Source: a virus
Strand: one strand, 5' to 3'
Length of the DNA: 48,539 nucleotides
IMG/VR virus record: IMGVR_UViG_3300028392_000098
Coordinates: 1-48,539 of that record
Position numbers and translations under genes: made by a program. Below, one piece after another: positions 22,490 to 31,988 of the stretch. The number at the start of each line of letters is the position of its first letter. The stretch's first letter is position 1. The notes under the pieces were generated by a model. That model had not been told where the DNA came from, ran no database searches, and saw only the letters and a program-made list of their open reading frames with translations.

Positions 22490-23563
22490 ATGGCTTATAG
22501 CGGCACCGTTGGACAAACAGTAGTCACCGTTCAAAATCTAATTGACAACGGTGCGCGACGTGCTGGGAAATTGGCTGAGGAACTGACGGTTGAGCAAGTA
22601 CAAAGCGCAAAGCAATCGCTGTTCTTTTTACTAAGCAACCTGATTAACCAAGGTATCCAGTACTTTGCCATCAAAAAGTACGTATACGGCCTGCAACCAA
22701 ACAAGTATGAGTACACCCTACCTGATGGCGGTGTAGACGTCTTAAACGCTCTTTATAGGTGGATGACACAGCCTACTGGTACCTACACCTCAAGTGCAGG
22801 CGGAACAGCCTCAAACGTGGCAGACGACGACACAACAACTTATTGCCTACAGACAAGTGCTAATGGCAACATCGTAGTCAACTACGGAACAAACAACCCA
22901 CAGTACATTGGCTCTATTGGATTGATGCCATACATTGCTGGTGGTGGATCTGCGACGTGGAGCTACCGCTACCAATCATCTATTGATGGAACAAATTGGA
23001 CAACGCTATACACAGCAACCGCGGTGACGGTGACGGATGGGCAGTGGATATGGGAAGACATAGACCCCGGCGCAAACGTCCTGTACTACCGCATACAAGC
23101 CTTCGGCACCACCACGCTAGGCGTGCGTGAGTGGTACTTAGGCGTGAACTCTACTGAGATCACCATGGCTCGGTTGAACCGAGATGACTACACCAACTTA
23201 CCAAACAAGAACTTTACGGCCAATCAGCCTTTCCAGTTCTGGTTGAACCGCACGATTCCTAATGCAACTATCACTTTGTGGCCAACACCACAGAGCGCGT
23301 TCTATCAAATGACTGTCTGGTATTCCAGCCAAGTTGAAGACGTGGGCGCCTTAGATGGCCAATTGGCTATACCTGATCGCTGGTTATTGGCTATACAAAG
23401 CATGCTAGCTCATCAAATGAGCTTGGAGTTACCTGCGGTTGATCTAGCGCGCATCCAGTATCTAGAAGCGCAAGCGGAAAAGTATTTCATCATGGCTGAG
23501 CAAGAAGAGCGCGACAAGTCGCCTATCTACTACTCACCAAACATCAGCGTCTATACAAGGTAA
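22490..23563 (+). CDS. Head-tail adaptor, gp4-like, with discoidin-like insert (357 aa)
   Basis: Residues 1-91 (NLIDNGARRAGKL, YALPDGG-type turn at YTLPDGGVDVLNALYR) and 225-357 (ITLWPTPQSAFYQMTVWYSSQVEDVG, LAIPDRWLLAIQSMLAHQMSLELPAVD, EERDKSPIYYSPNISVYTR) form a helical adaptor like P22 tail accessory factor gp4. Between them, about 92-224, is a beta-sandwich insert with GNIVVNYGTNNPQYIGSIGLMPY, SYRYQSSIDGTNWTTLYT and VLYYRIQAFG, typical of discoidin (F5/8 C) domains. The insert may be a surface-exposed sugar-binding decoration. A second adaptor-like gene is at 34751. Confidence 0.75.
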   Translation: MAYSGTVGQTVVTVQNLIDNGARRAGKLAEELTVEQVQSAKQSLFFLLSNLINQGIQYFAIKKYVYGLQPNKYEYTLPDGGVDVLNALYRWMTQPTGTYTSSAGGTASNVADDDTTTYCLQTSANGNIVVNYGTNNPQYIGSIGLMPYIAGGGSATWSYRYQSSIDGTNWTTLYTATAVTVTDGQWIWEDIDPGANVLYYRIQAFGTTTLGVREWYLGVNSTEITMARLNRDDYTNLPNKNFTANQPFQFWLNRTIPNATITLWPTPQSAFYQMTVWYSSQVEDVGALDGQLAIPDRWLLAIQSMLAHQMSLELPAVDLARIQYLEAQAEKYFIMAEQEERDKSPIYYSPNISVYTR

Positions 23564-23565
23564 GA

Positions 23566-23913
23566 ATGCCTAGGTTTTTAGACACTACAGGCAATGCATC
23601 GATAGCGATATTTATCTGCGACAGGTGCAAGATGAAGCGCGCGATCGTGGAGGAGATGCCCGATCCGAATTTCCCCGGCCTGCGAGTCTGCCAACAAGGC
23701 TGTGCTGATGAGAAAGATCCCTATCGTTTGCCTGCCCGTAAGACAGAGAAGATAACGCTTCGTTTTCCACGTCCTGACGTTTCAGTGGCCGTGGATCCTG
23801 ACGCAATCATCACAACAGGCAATAATCAGTACGATTTATCACCTGAACAAAACACTCAAACGCCTTCCAACAACGGAAACCTTGACACTTTGAGTCCATC
23901 ACCGGGGCAGTAA
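23566..23913 (+). CDS. Zinc-ribbon virion-associated protein (115 aa)
   Basis: Residues 17-47 contain CDRCKMKR and VCQQGCADEKDPYRLPARKTE, with two CxxC/CxxxC pairs spaced as in a zinc ribbon, followed by ITLRFPRPDVSV and a disordered Pro/Asn/Ser tail. From memory, this pattern occurs next to adaptor genes in podovirus-like genomes. Role unknown; a structural neck component is plausible. It begins two bases after the adaptor stop. Confidence 0.7.
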   Translation: MPRFLDTTGNASIAIFICDRCKMKRAIVEEMPDPNFPGLRVCQQGCADEKDPYRLPARKTEKITLRFPRPDVSVAVDPDAIITTGNNQYDLSPEQNTQTPSNNGNLDTLSPSPGQ

Positions 23914-23920
23914 ACACGAC

Positions 23921-25975
23921 ATGGCCAATATAACCATCACCCAACTACCAACCGCGTCAGCTTTGACGGGTTCTGAGCTTGTACCTGTTGTTCAAAGCGG
24001 CGTAACGGTACAAACCACCACTGGCGCAATCTCTGGTGCTGGTGCCCTCAACTACCCATTTTTGACTGTTGGATCAACTTCTGGTTTAACACAAGCACGC
24101 TATCTAACCGCTAACACTGGTTTGTCTCTTACTGATAATGGCGCTGGTACTACTCTGCGCATCAACATGACTGGCACCGCGGCCAGCTTGAATGGTGCTA
24201 GCACAGGAATCATTGTCAAAGACAGCGCCAGCACGGTTGTAAACCGCCAAATAACGGTTGGTTCAGGCATGACCGTCTCAAATGGCGATGGTATCTCTGG
24301 TAACCCTGTAATTGGGCTTAGCCAGCTTCTACAAAACATCTCTAGCACCACCGCAGTTGGCCTGTTAACGGTTAACGGAAACACTGTTACAGCGACCACA
24401 ATCGTTGGAACTACTAATCAGATTGGTGTTACTACAGGAAATGGCATAGGTGGGTCACCAACAATAGCGTTGGCGAGTAACCCAGTGGTGCCCGGCACCG
24501 CGGCCATCACCATCCCTAGCGGCACTACCGCTCAGCGTGCAGGCTCAAACGGCGCATTTCGCTACAACACCACCACAGCAACCTTTGAAGGCTATGCAAA
24601 CGGTGCGTGGGGCTCGATTACTACAGGTACAGGTGTTACCTCAGTTGCTACTGGAACTGGCCTTACAGGTGGCCCTATCACCTCCACAGGCACCATTTCA
24701 ATTGACAACACCACAGTAACTGCTGGATCATATGGTTCATCTTCTTCTGTGGGCACGTTTACTGTCAACGCACAAGGTCAACTGACTGCCGCGGCAAGCG
24801 TATCAATTACTGCAAGTGGCATCGGTGCAGTTGCATCGGTAAGCGGAACGGCGAATGAAATTACAGCATCAGGCTCAACAAACGTCACATTGAGCCTGCC
24901 AAGTGCTTTAACGTTTACAGGTAAAACAGTCACTGGCGGCGTGTTTAACATGACAACCGCAACCGTTGGCTCGGATACGGTTACAACAAACACTGCAACA
25001 CAAACGCTGACCAATAAGACTATCAGTGGTGCATCTAACACGCTGAGCAACATCGGTAACTCCAGCCTAACAAATAGTTCAGTGACAGTTGGAACAACCA
25101 GTATTGCACTGGGTGCAACTTCACTTACTTTGGGTGGGTTGACTTCTGTAGCGGTTACACAAGATCCAGTATCTGCTTTGCAGTTGGCCACCAAGCAATA
25201 CGTAGATTCTGTTGCCCAAGGTTTAGATGCAAAAGCATCTTGCGTATATGGCACTACAGGCAACATCACTTTGTCTGGTTTGGCGACCCAAGGTAATGGT
25301 GATTGGACGTCTACTCTGACTGCTGGCGATCGCATCTTGGTTAAGAGCCAGACTTCAAGCCAGTTCAACGGTATCTATTTGGCTAACGCCAGCACATGGA
25401 CGCGCGCTCTTGACATGGATACTTGGGCAGAAGTTCCAAGTTCATTTGTGTTTATTGAGTCTGGAACTACTTTAGCGGATACAGGCTGGGTCACTACAGC
25501 AAATGCTGGTGGAACAATCGACGTGACTGTAATGCCTTGGGTTCAATTCTCAGGCGCAGGCACATATACCGCAGGTACTGGCCTGACATTGACTGGTTCT
25601 CAGTTCAGCCTTACAGCACCTGTCACAGCCGCTCTGGGTGGATCTGGATATACCAGCTACGCAACAGGCGATATGCTGTATGCATCCGCATCGACAACGC
25701 TATCCAAGTTAACGCTTGGTACAAGTGGCTACGTATTGACTGCTGGTGCCTCTGCACCTGCTTATGTAGCCCAAAGCACTTTGTCAGTTGGGTCTGCAAC
25801 AAACGCAACGAACTCAACAAACACAGGCACAACAGTCGCTTCAAGTGGAGCCACAAACTATCTTGTTTTCAAGACGGCTACTAGCGGCAACCTGCCTGAA
25901 TTGGTAAACTCATCAATAACTTGTAATGCCGCCAATGGCACAATTACAGGCGGCATTACTGGCGGCACGTTCTAA
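23921..25975 (+). CDS. Tail fibre protein (684 aa)
   Basis: Gly/Ser/Thr/Asn-rich, repetitive beta protein. N-terminus NITITQLPTASALTGSELVPVVQSGVTVQTTT is the usual virion-anchor pattern of such fibres. About residue 410-440 holds TQDPVSALQLATKQYVDSVAQG, the LATKQYVD signature of phage tail fibres. The distal end reads SITCNAANGTITGGITGGTF, similar to the end of the fibre at 35391. Probably trimeric, for host binding. It is the first of four consecutive fibre/adhesin genes. Confidence 0.8.
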   Translation: MANITITQLPTASALTGSELVPVVQSGVTVQTTTGAISGAGALNYPFLTVGSTSGLTQARYLTANTGLSLTDNGAGTTLRINMTGTAASLNGASTGIIVKDSASTVVNRQITVGSGMTVSNGDGISGNPVIGLSQLLQNISSTTAVGLLTVNGNTVTATTIVGTTNQIGVTTGNGIGGSPTIALASNPVVPGTAAITIPSGTTAQRAGSNGAFRYNTTTATFEGYANGAWGSITTGTGVTSVATGTGLTGGPITSTGTISIDNTTVTAGSYGSSSSVGTFTVNAQGQLTAAASVSITASGIGAVASVSGTANEITASGSTNVTLSLPSALTFTGKTVTGGVFNMTTATVGSDTVTTNTATQTLTNKTISGASNTLSNIGNSSLTNSSVTVGTTSIALGATSLTLGGLTSVAVTQDPVSALQLATKQYVDSVAQGLDAKASCVYGTTGNITLSGLATQGNGDWTSTLTAGDRILVKSQTSSQFNGIYLANASTWTRALDMDTWAEVPSSFVFIESGTTLADTGWVTTANAGGTIDVTVMPWVQFSGAGTYTAGTGLTLTGSQFSLTAPVTAALGGSGYTSYATGDMLYASASTTLSKLTLGTSGYVLTAGASAPAYVAQSTLSVGSATNATNSTNTGTTVASSGATNYLVFKTATSGNLPELVNSSITCNAANGTITGGITGGTF

Positions 25976-25984
25976 GGAAAAATT

Positions 25985-27289
25985 ATGTCAGCAACAGGCT
26001 ATACCCCAATATCGCTGTACTACAGCACGACAGCCGCGGCTGTTCCACTCAACACTAACCTTGTAAGTGGTGAGTTGGCTATCAACATCCAAGATGAAAA
26101 GCTGTACTTTAAAAATGCGGCTGGTACTGTTAAGTTGCTGGCATCAAATGCAACATCTGCTCCAGTGCTTTCATTCTCTGCTGGCACGACAGGTTTTACT
26201 CCAAGCTCTGCAACCTCTGGTGCAATCACGCTGGCTGGAACATTAGCTCCAACCAATGGTGGCACAGGACTAACAACCTTAGCAACTGGTTCTTTGACTT
26301 ATGGTGCAGGAACAAGTGCGTTTAGCACCCTTGCAATAGGTACAGCAGGACAAATTCTGACCGTTAACTCTGGCGCTACGGCTCCTCAGTGGTCTACCTT
26401 GACTGGTGTGGCTGTCACGACCTTCTCTGCTGGTACAACTGGTTTTACGCCTTCTAGCGCAACTTCTGGCGCAATCACCTTGGCTGGTACTTTAGCGACC
26501 ACTAACGGCGGTACAGGTCTGACATCGTTCACTTCTGGTGGGGCTTTATATGCAACCTCTACCAGCGTATTGGCGACAGGCACTTTACCCAATACAGCGG
26601 GTGGTACGGGTCAATCTAGTGCGTTTACACAGTACGGAATTACGTACGCAAGTACAACAACTGCGCTAGCTACAACAGCGGCAGGCACTACAACCACAGT
26701 CTTGCATGGAAATGCTTCTGGCGCCCCAACTTTTGGCGCAGTGTCTTTAACTGCTGACGTATCTGGCATTTTGCCTATTGCTAACGGTGGTACAGGCGCA
26801 TCCACTTTGGCTGGTGCAAACATTGCCTTGATCAATACAGCACAAACATTTTCAGCAACTCAAACATTCAATGGCTCCAGTTCAACCGAAGCCATGAAGA
26901 TTTTGAACATTGCCGAACCTGCAAACGTAGTCGGTTCAGCCCCATCAGCAACGACTAACTTCTACGTCAACAGCGGTTCAGTTCAGTACTACACAACCAA
27001 CGCCGCCAACAACTGGACATTGAATATTGCTTTCTCGTCTGGCACTTCGCTCAATACTGCGATGGCTACGAACGATTCAATCTCAATCACTATGTTAGCA
27101 ACCCAAGGTTCTACTGCCTACTACAACTCTGCTGTGACGATTGACGGCACATCTGTTACTCCTAAGTGGCAAGGTGGAACAGCACCTACAAGTGGAAATG
27201 CAAGTGGCATAGATAGTTACACATATGTAATTTTGAAGACCGCATCTGCAACATACACCGTTCTTGCTTCTCAAACCAAGTTCGCATAA
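25985..27289 (+). CDS. Tail fibre protein with NGGTG repeats (434 aa)
   Basis: N-terminal segment YTPISLYYSTTAAAVPLNTNLVSGELAINIQDEKLYFKNAAGTVK is the typical start of many phage fibres. A 34-residue block, FSAGTTGFTPSSATSGAITL and onward to NGGTGLT, occurs twice, 83 residues apart, and NGGTG/AGGTG turns recur. The C-terminal 130 residues (STEAMKILNIAEPANVVGS, YTYVILKTASATYTVLASQTKF) form a separate beta domain. Likely trimeric fibre. AAGGAAAAAT leader before ATG 25985. Confidence 0.8.
   Translation: MSATGYTPISLYYSTTAAAVPLNTNLVSGELAINIQDEKLYFKNAAGTVKLLASNATSAPVLSFSAGTTGFTPSSATSGAITLAGTLAPTNGGTGLTTLATGSLTYGAGTSAFSTLAIGTAGQILTVNSGATAPQWSTLTGVAVTTFSAGTTGFTPSSATSGAITLAGTLATTNGGTGLTSFTSGGALYATSTSVLATGTLPNTAGGTGQSSAFTQYGITYASTTTALATTAAGTTTTVLHGNASGAPTFGAVSLTADVSGILPIANGGTGASTLAGANIALINTAQTFSATQTFNGSSSTEAMKILNIAEPANVVGSAPSATTNFYVNSGSVQYYTTNAANNWTLNIAFSSGTSLNTAMATNDSISITMLATQGSTAYYNSAVTIDGTSVTPKWQGGTAPTSGNASGIDSYTYVILKTASATYTVLASQTKFA
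26174..26524 (+). repeat. Duplicated 102-bp fibre repeat
   Basis: Copies at 26174-26275 and 26423-26524 encode almost the same 34 residues (two or so changes) while differing at many third codon positions. The period is 249 bp (83 codons). Silent divergence with kept protein sequence indicates an old duplication under protein-level selection. Confidence 0.8.
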
Positions 27290-27298
27290 GGATAACTA

Positions 27299-30200
27299 AT
27301 GCCTCGTTTATCCAAGATTGGAGCCGCCGCACTAGCCGCCTTTGGGTGGACAGGACTGCAATCGGTTACTGCTAACTTTTTAGTTGTCGCTGGCGGTGGT
27401 GGTGGCGGAAGAAGAAGTGGTGGTGGAGGTGGAGCAGGAGGTTATCGAACTTCTGCGGGAACATCTGGCGGCGGTGCATCTGCGGAATCTACATTAGTGC
27501 TTTCAACCAGCGTTACTTACACGGTCACAGTAGGCGCTGGCGGTGCGGCGGCAACGACTAACGCAGTTAATGGTGACAACGGCTCTAATTCTGTTTTTTC
27601 AACAATAACCTCAGTGGGCGGCGGTGGCGGCGTTTCGTTTTCCTCATCTACTGGTGGTTCAACTGGCGGTTCTGGTGGTGGCGGTGCGTATACAAACAAC
27701 ACGGCTGGCTCTGGAACAGCAAATCAGGGTCGAAGCGGCGGTAACGGAACAACGGTAGAGTCTGCCGCTTCTGGCGGTGGTGGCGGTGCTAGTACCCAAG
27801 GAACGGCGGCTAGTGGTACAACGGCGGGCGCTGGTGGCAACGGTGTAGCATCATCTATCTCTGGTTCTTCTGTAACTTACGCTGGCGGTGGCGGTGGTGG
27901 TGGAGAACTTGGCAGTAATGCATCAGGTGGCTCTGGAGGCGGTGGTGCTGGGTCAAGCACTAGCGGAGTTTCTGCAATAAATGGAACTGCCAATACGGGT
28001 AGTGGAGGGGGAGGTGGTAGTGCCTATAGCAATCCAGTAGGCGCTGGCGGCTCTGGCGTAGTCATCATTTCATACCCTGCCCCACAACAGTTTGGTGGTG
28101 GAGTAGTCACTACAAGTGGCTCTAATGTTATTCACACATTCAATACATCAGGAACATTGACTCCTTTGTCTTCTTTGACAGCGAGTTATTTGATTGTTGC
28201 TGGTGGCGGTGCTGGTGGTGTAAACCAAGGTGGTGGCGGTGGAGCAGGAGGCTTGCTTACAGGCTCTGGCTTAACCATTGATACCAACTCAAACTATGTT
28301 GTAGTTGTTGGTGCTGGTGCTACTCAAACGGGTAATAACGCCACTACAGCCAATGGTGGTAATTCTTCTTTTAGCATGGTCACAACTGCCGCAGTAGGCG
28401 GTGGTGGTGCTGGTGGTTACACAACCAATGGTGCTTCTGGCGGTTCTGGAGGCGGAGGCGGCGGCGCAAACGGTAGTGCTAGTAGTTACGCAGGCGGTGC
28501 TGGCACATCTGGTCAAGGCTTCGCTGGAGGTACAGGTACTGCTGTAGGTGTCTACACCGCAGGCGGTGGTGGCGGTGCTTCTGCTGTCGGTGCTAATAGC
28601 ACAATAACTGTTGGTGGTAACGGAGGTGCAGGTACTGCATCATCTATATCAGGCACATCAGTTACATACGCAGGTGGCGGTGGTGGTGGTGTTTATGCTC
28701 CAGCAGGACAAACCCCCGGCTCTGGTGGAGCAGGTGGTGGTGGCACAGGTGGTGGAACTACAGGTGCTGTTGCTGGAACTAACGGAACTGCCAATCTTGG
28801 CGGTGGCGGAGGCGGTGGTGCTGGTAGTGGAGGTCTTGGAGGCAACGGTGGCTCTGGCGTTGTAATCATCTCTTACGCAGGTGCTACACAGCAAATGGCT
28901 GGTGGTACTGTGACTATCTCTGGTGGTAATGTCATTCACACATTCACATCAAGTGGATACCTGACACCAATCAAGTATGTAAACAACTCTTTGCGTTTCC
29001 GTTCTAGTGCTAGTGCTTATTTGAATAGAACGCCTGCAACTTCCTCTAACCGCAAGACTTGGACATGGAGTGCTTGGGTAAAACGAGGAACATTAAGTTC
29101 TGGGTATCCAGTTTTGTTTATGGGTGGTGCAACCCAAACAGATACAGGCGCAACTTGTATTACTTTTGCACCAAATGACAGAATTTATGTCCAAGGTTAC
29201 AACACAAATTGGATAATTTCAAATGGTTCATATAGAGACCCAGCGGCTTGGTATCACATTGTTGTTGCAATGGATAGCACACAAGCAACTGCAACTAATA
29301 GGCTTAAATTGTATGTAAATGGTTCTGAAGTATCTTATAGCACCTATAACAACTTAACTCAAAATACTGATTACGGAATTAACCAAGCCGCATCACATAC
29401 TATTGCTTATCAATCGGTAGCATTTGGAAATACATATTTTGACGGATACATGACCGAAATCAATTTAATTGACGGTCAACAGTTAACACCAAACAGTTTT
29501 GGAACATTCAATTCTTATGGTGTATGGCAACCCATCACCTATGGTGGTTCGTATGGTACTAACGGCTTCTACTTGCCTTTTACGGGCGGGTCTTCTTACT
29601 ATGGAACATTCAATGGTTCAAACCAGTATTTGCAAGCCACATTACCTGCCACACTGACAGCGGCTTTTACTGTTGAGTTTTTTCTTTATAGAAGTGGAAC
29701 AGGTAATCAGTTCTGTTTTACTTTGGGTGATAGCAACACAAGCACTGGACTTGAATACTATATTGGCACAACTGGAACAGTTAACAATGTTTATTCCAAT
29801 GGCGCTCAAATTTCAACTACCTCAAATGTTCCAACAGCAAATGGTTGGAGTCATGTGGCAATTACTAGAGATTCCAGCAATGTAGTTAGGTTATTTGTCA
29901 ATGGAACGCAAGCAGGTAGCACATGGACAAGCGCTTCAGCGTTTTCTAGCACACTAAGAATTGGTGTTGAATACTACAACAGCGCAATCACAGGTTATGT
30001 AAATGGTAATGTGTCTAACTTTAGGGTTGTTAACGGCACTGCGGTTTATACAAGTAACTTTGTGCCTCCAACATCTGCGTTAACTGCTGTCTCTGGTACA
30101 TCAATACTGACTTTGCAAAGTTCAACAATCATTGACAACAGCGGAAACTCTTTGTCAATTACGAACAACAACACAGTCACAACGGTTCAAGCCTATCCAT

Positions 30201-30892
30201 TTACCATGCTGGCAAATCAGTCCAAGGACTACAGCCCCAATGGCAATAACTGGACAAATAACTACATTGGTGTAGTTGCAGGTTCAACGCTTGATGTAAT
30301 GACCGATGTACCAACACTAACAAGTGCGACAGCGGCTAATTATGATGTGTTAAATGCGATTGCTATAGTAAGCCCAACGGCTTCAATATCTGATGGGAAT
30401 TTGACGGCTACTGTGGGAAGAACAGGAGTTACTGGTCTTTACTCAACTATGGGTTTGGCTTCTGGTAAATTTTATTGGGAAGTTACTTATAACTCTGGGT
30501 ATGCAAATGCCTTATGCGTTGGTGTAAACCAAGTTGGAAATATTAGCACTTCAGCAGGAGCAGGACTTTTTACAGTTAATAGCGTTGGTTATTATGGTGG
30601 TAGCGGTAATGTTTACAACAACAGTAGTTCGCCTACTGCGTATGGTTCGGCTTATACATATGGAGATGTTGTTGGTGTTGCCCTTGATGCAACCGCAGGA
30701 ACAATAACTTTTTACAAGAACAACACAAGTCAAGGCGCTCTCACCCTTCCAACACAAGTAAGCCCGTGGATGGCGGTTCTTGATAATGGCGCAAGTGGAG
30801 GAACCCAATCTGCGTCAATTAACTTTGGTCAACAGCCATTCAAGTACACCCCACCAAGCGGGTATTTGGCTGTCAACACCTATAACCTATAA
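27299..30892 (+). CDS. Large tail adhesin: two Gly-rich domains, two LamG-like, one SPRY-like (1197 aa)
   Basis: Two homologous glycine-rich domains, about residues 28-270 and 295-560, each running from FLVVAGGGGGG or YLIVAGGGAGG to SGVVIISY and GG.V...NVIHTF. Two concanavalin/LamG-like domains follow: about 590-750 (KTWTWSAWVKRG, WYHIVVAMDS, LKLYVNGSEV) and 760-930 (FTVEFFLYRSG, WSHVAITRDSSNVVRLFVNG). The last 170 residues look like a SPRY domain (GLASGKFYWEVTYNSG, GDVVGVALDATAGTITFYKN). This domain set fits cell-surface glycan binding. The 3' part is visibly AT-richer than the capsid genes. Confidence 0.85.
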   Translation: MPRLSKIGAAALAAFGWTGLQSVTANFLVVAGGGGGGRRSGGGGGAGGYRTSAGTSGGGASAESTLVLSTSVTYTVTVGAGGAAATTNAVNGDNGSNSVFSTITSVGGGGGVSFSSSTGGSTGGSGGGGAYTNNTAGSGTANQGRSGGNGTTVESAASGGGGGASTQGTAASGTTAGAGGNGVASSISGSSVTYAGGGGGGGELGSNASGGSGGGGAGSSTSGVSAINGTANTGSGGGGGSAYSNPVGAGGSGVVIISYPAPQQFGGGVVTTSGSNVIHTFNTSGTLTPLSSLTASYLIVAGGGAGGVNQGGGGGAGGLLTGSGLTIDTNSNYVVVVGAGATQTGNNATTANGGNSSFSMVTTAAVGGGGAGGYTTNGASGGSGGGGGGANGSASSYAGGAGTSGQGFAGGTGTAVGVYTAGGGGGASAVGANSTITVGGNGGAGTASSISGTSVTYAGGGGGGVYAPAGQTPGSGGAGGGGTGGGTTGAVAGTNGTANLGGGGGGGAGSGGLGGNGGSGVVIISYAGATQQMAGGTVTISGGNVIHTFTSSGYLTPIKYVNNSLRFRSSASAYLNRTPATSSNRKTWTWSAWVKRGTLSSGYPVLFMGGATQTDTGATCITFAPNDRIYVQGYNTNWIISNGSYRDPAAWYHIVVAMDSTQATATNRLKLYVNGSEVSYSTYNNLTQNTDYGINQAASHTIAYQSVAFGNTYFDGYMTEINLIDGQQLTPNSFGTFNSYGVWQPITYGGSYGTNGFYLPFTGGSSYYGTFNGSNQYLQATLPATLTAAFTVEFFLYRSGTGNQFCFTLGDSNTSTGLEYYIGTTGTVNNVYSNGAQISTTSNVPTANGWSHVAITRDSSNVVRLFVNGTQAGSTWTSASAFSSTLRIGVEYYNSAITGYVNGNVSNFRVVNGTAVYTSNFVPPTSALTAVSGTSILTLQSSTIIDNSGNSLSITNNNTVTTVQAYPFTMLANQSKDYSPNGNNWTNNYIGVVAGSTLDVMTDVPTLTSATAANYDVLNAIAIVSPTASISDGNLTATVGRTGVTGLYSTMGLASGKFYWEVTYNSGYANALCVGVNQVGNISTSAGAGLFTVNSVGYYGGSGNVYNNSSSPTAYGSAYTYGDVVGVALDATAGTITFYKNNTSQGALTLPTQVSPWMAVLDNGASGGTQSASINFGQQPFKYTPPSGYLAVNTYNL

Positions 30893-30902
30893 GGAACAAG
30901 AA

Positions 30903-31979
30903 ATGCCAACAACATATGCAATTCCTGATGGTCGTACTGTGATGGCGGCTACGACTTATACGGGTACAGGTGCAAGCCAAACTCTCAATAACTCAGTAAA
31001 TGGCGTTGCCTTCCAACCAGATTTAATTTGGACAAAAAGCCGTGGAAGTGCTGGCAACCACAGTTGGATTGATTCTGTGCGCGGAATAACTCTTCAACTG
31101 TCAACAACTGCCGCTGGTGGTGCTGGAACAGCCGCAGAAGTAACAGATGCTACTGAAATTACAGCAATTACATCTACTGGATTTACTGTTGGAACTAGTA
31201 GTGGTGCGGGTTATTCAACAAACGGAAGTACAGTTACTTATATAGGCTGGCAATGGAAAGCAGGTGGTACAGCCGCATCAAACACTTCTGGTTCTATTGC
31301 TTCATCTGTAAGTGCAAACACTACTGCTGGCTTTAGCGTGGTGACTTATACGGGTACAGGTGCTAACGCTACTGTGGGGCATGGTTGCCAAGTTAATGGC
31401 GTTGCAACTGCTCCAAGCATGATAATTTGTAAAAGTAGAGGTGTTTCAGATTGGGCTGTTTATCACATAGTAACCACTGCGGCTGGTGTTCTTTGGTTAA
31501 ATTTAACTAATAATTATGGGGCATATAGTGCCGCATGGAATAGTACAACACCAACACCGTCAGTATTTTCTGTTGGAACTGCTGATGCAACAAATAAGGT
31601 TTCAACAGGCACGGTAGCATATTGTTTTGCCGCAGTAGCAGGGTATTCGGCTTTTGGCTCATACACAGGAAATAACAGCACTGATGGCCCGTTTGTATAC
31701 CTTGGATTTAGACCCCGATGGATTTTAATAAAATGTTCATCAGCAAGTTTAACCAATTGGCATTTACAAGATACATCACGCTCTCCATACAATGCGGCAA
31801 ATAATCTTTTATTTCCAAATTTAACCAATGGAGATTACACAACTGCTGGCGTTGAAATTGATATTTTAAGTAATGGTTTCAAAATAAGAGATACAAATGC
31901 TGATTACAACGCATCGGGCGCAACATTTGTATACGCCTGTTTTGCTGAAAACCCTTTTAAATACGCTAACGCTCGATAA
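30903..31979 (+). CDS. Tail fibre-type protein, DUF7483-like (358 aa)
   Basis: Beta-rich protein containing LIWTKSRGSAGNHSWIDSVRG, the YIGWQWKAGGTAASNTSGSI motif, FSVVTYTGTGANATVGHG, and late GPFVYLGFRPRWILIKCSS and FVYACFAENPFKYANAR. These recurrent motifs mark a family of phage tail proteins I recall as DUF7483. ATG 30903 follows AAGGAACAAG; the longer frame from 30780 would overlap the adhesin. Probably a distal receptor-binding component. Confidence 0.75.
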   Translation: MPTTYAIPDGRTVMAATTYTGTGASQTLNNSVNGVAFQPDLIWTKSRGSAGNHSWIDSVRGITLQLSTTAAGGAGTAAEVTDATEITAITSTGFTVGTSSGAGYSTNGSTVTYIGWQWKAGGTAASNTSGSIASSVSANTTAGFSVVTYTGTGANATVGHGCQVNGVATAPSMIICKSRGVSDWAVYHIVTTAAGVLWLNLTNNYGAYSAAWNSTTPTPSVFSVGTADATNKVSTGTVAYCFAAVAGYSAFGSYTGNNSTDGPFVYLGFRPRWILIKCSSASLTNWHLQDTSRSPYNAANNLLFPNLTNGDYTTAGVEIDILSNGFKIRDTNADYNASGATFVYACFAENPFKYANAR

Positions 31980-31988
31980 GGAGAACAC

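Noticed and set aside
24778-25368. Minus-strand 196-codon frame opposite the tail fibre
   Set aside because: It arises from codon bias of the Thr/Val/Ser-rich fibre; no ribosome site, and all neighbours are on the plus strand.
28289-28939. Minus-strand Thr/Ser/Cys-rich frames opposite the Gly-rich adhesin domain
   Set aside because: Direct complements of GGT/GGC repeats, low complexity and without ribosome sites.
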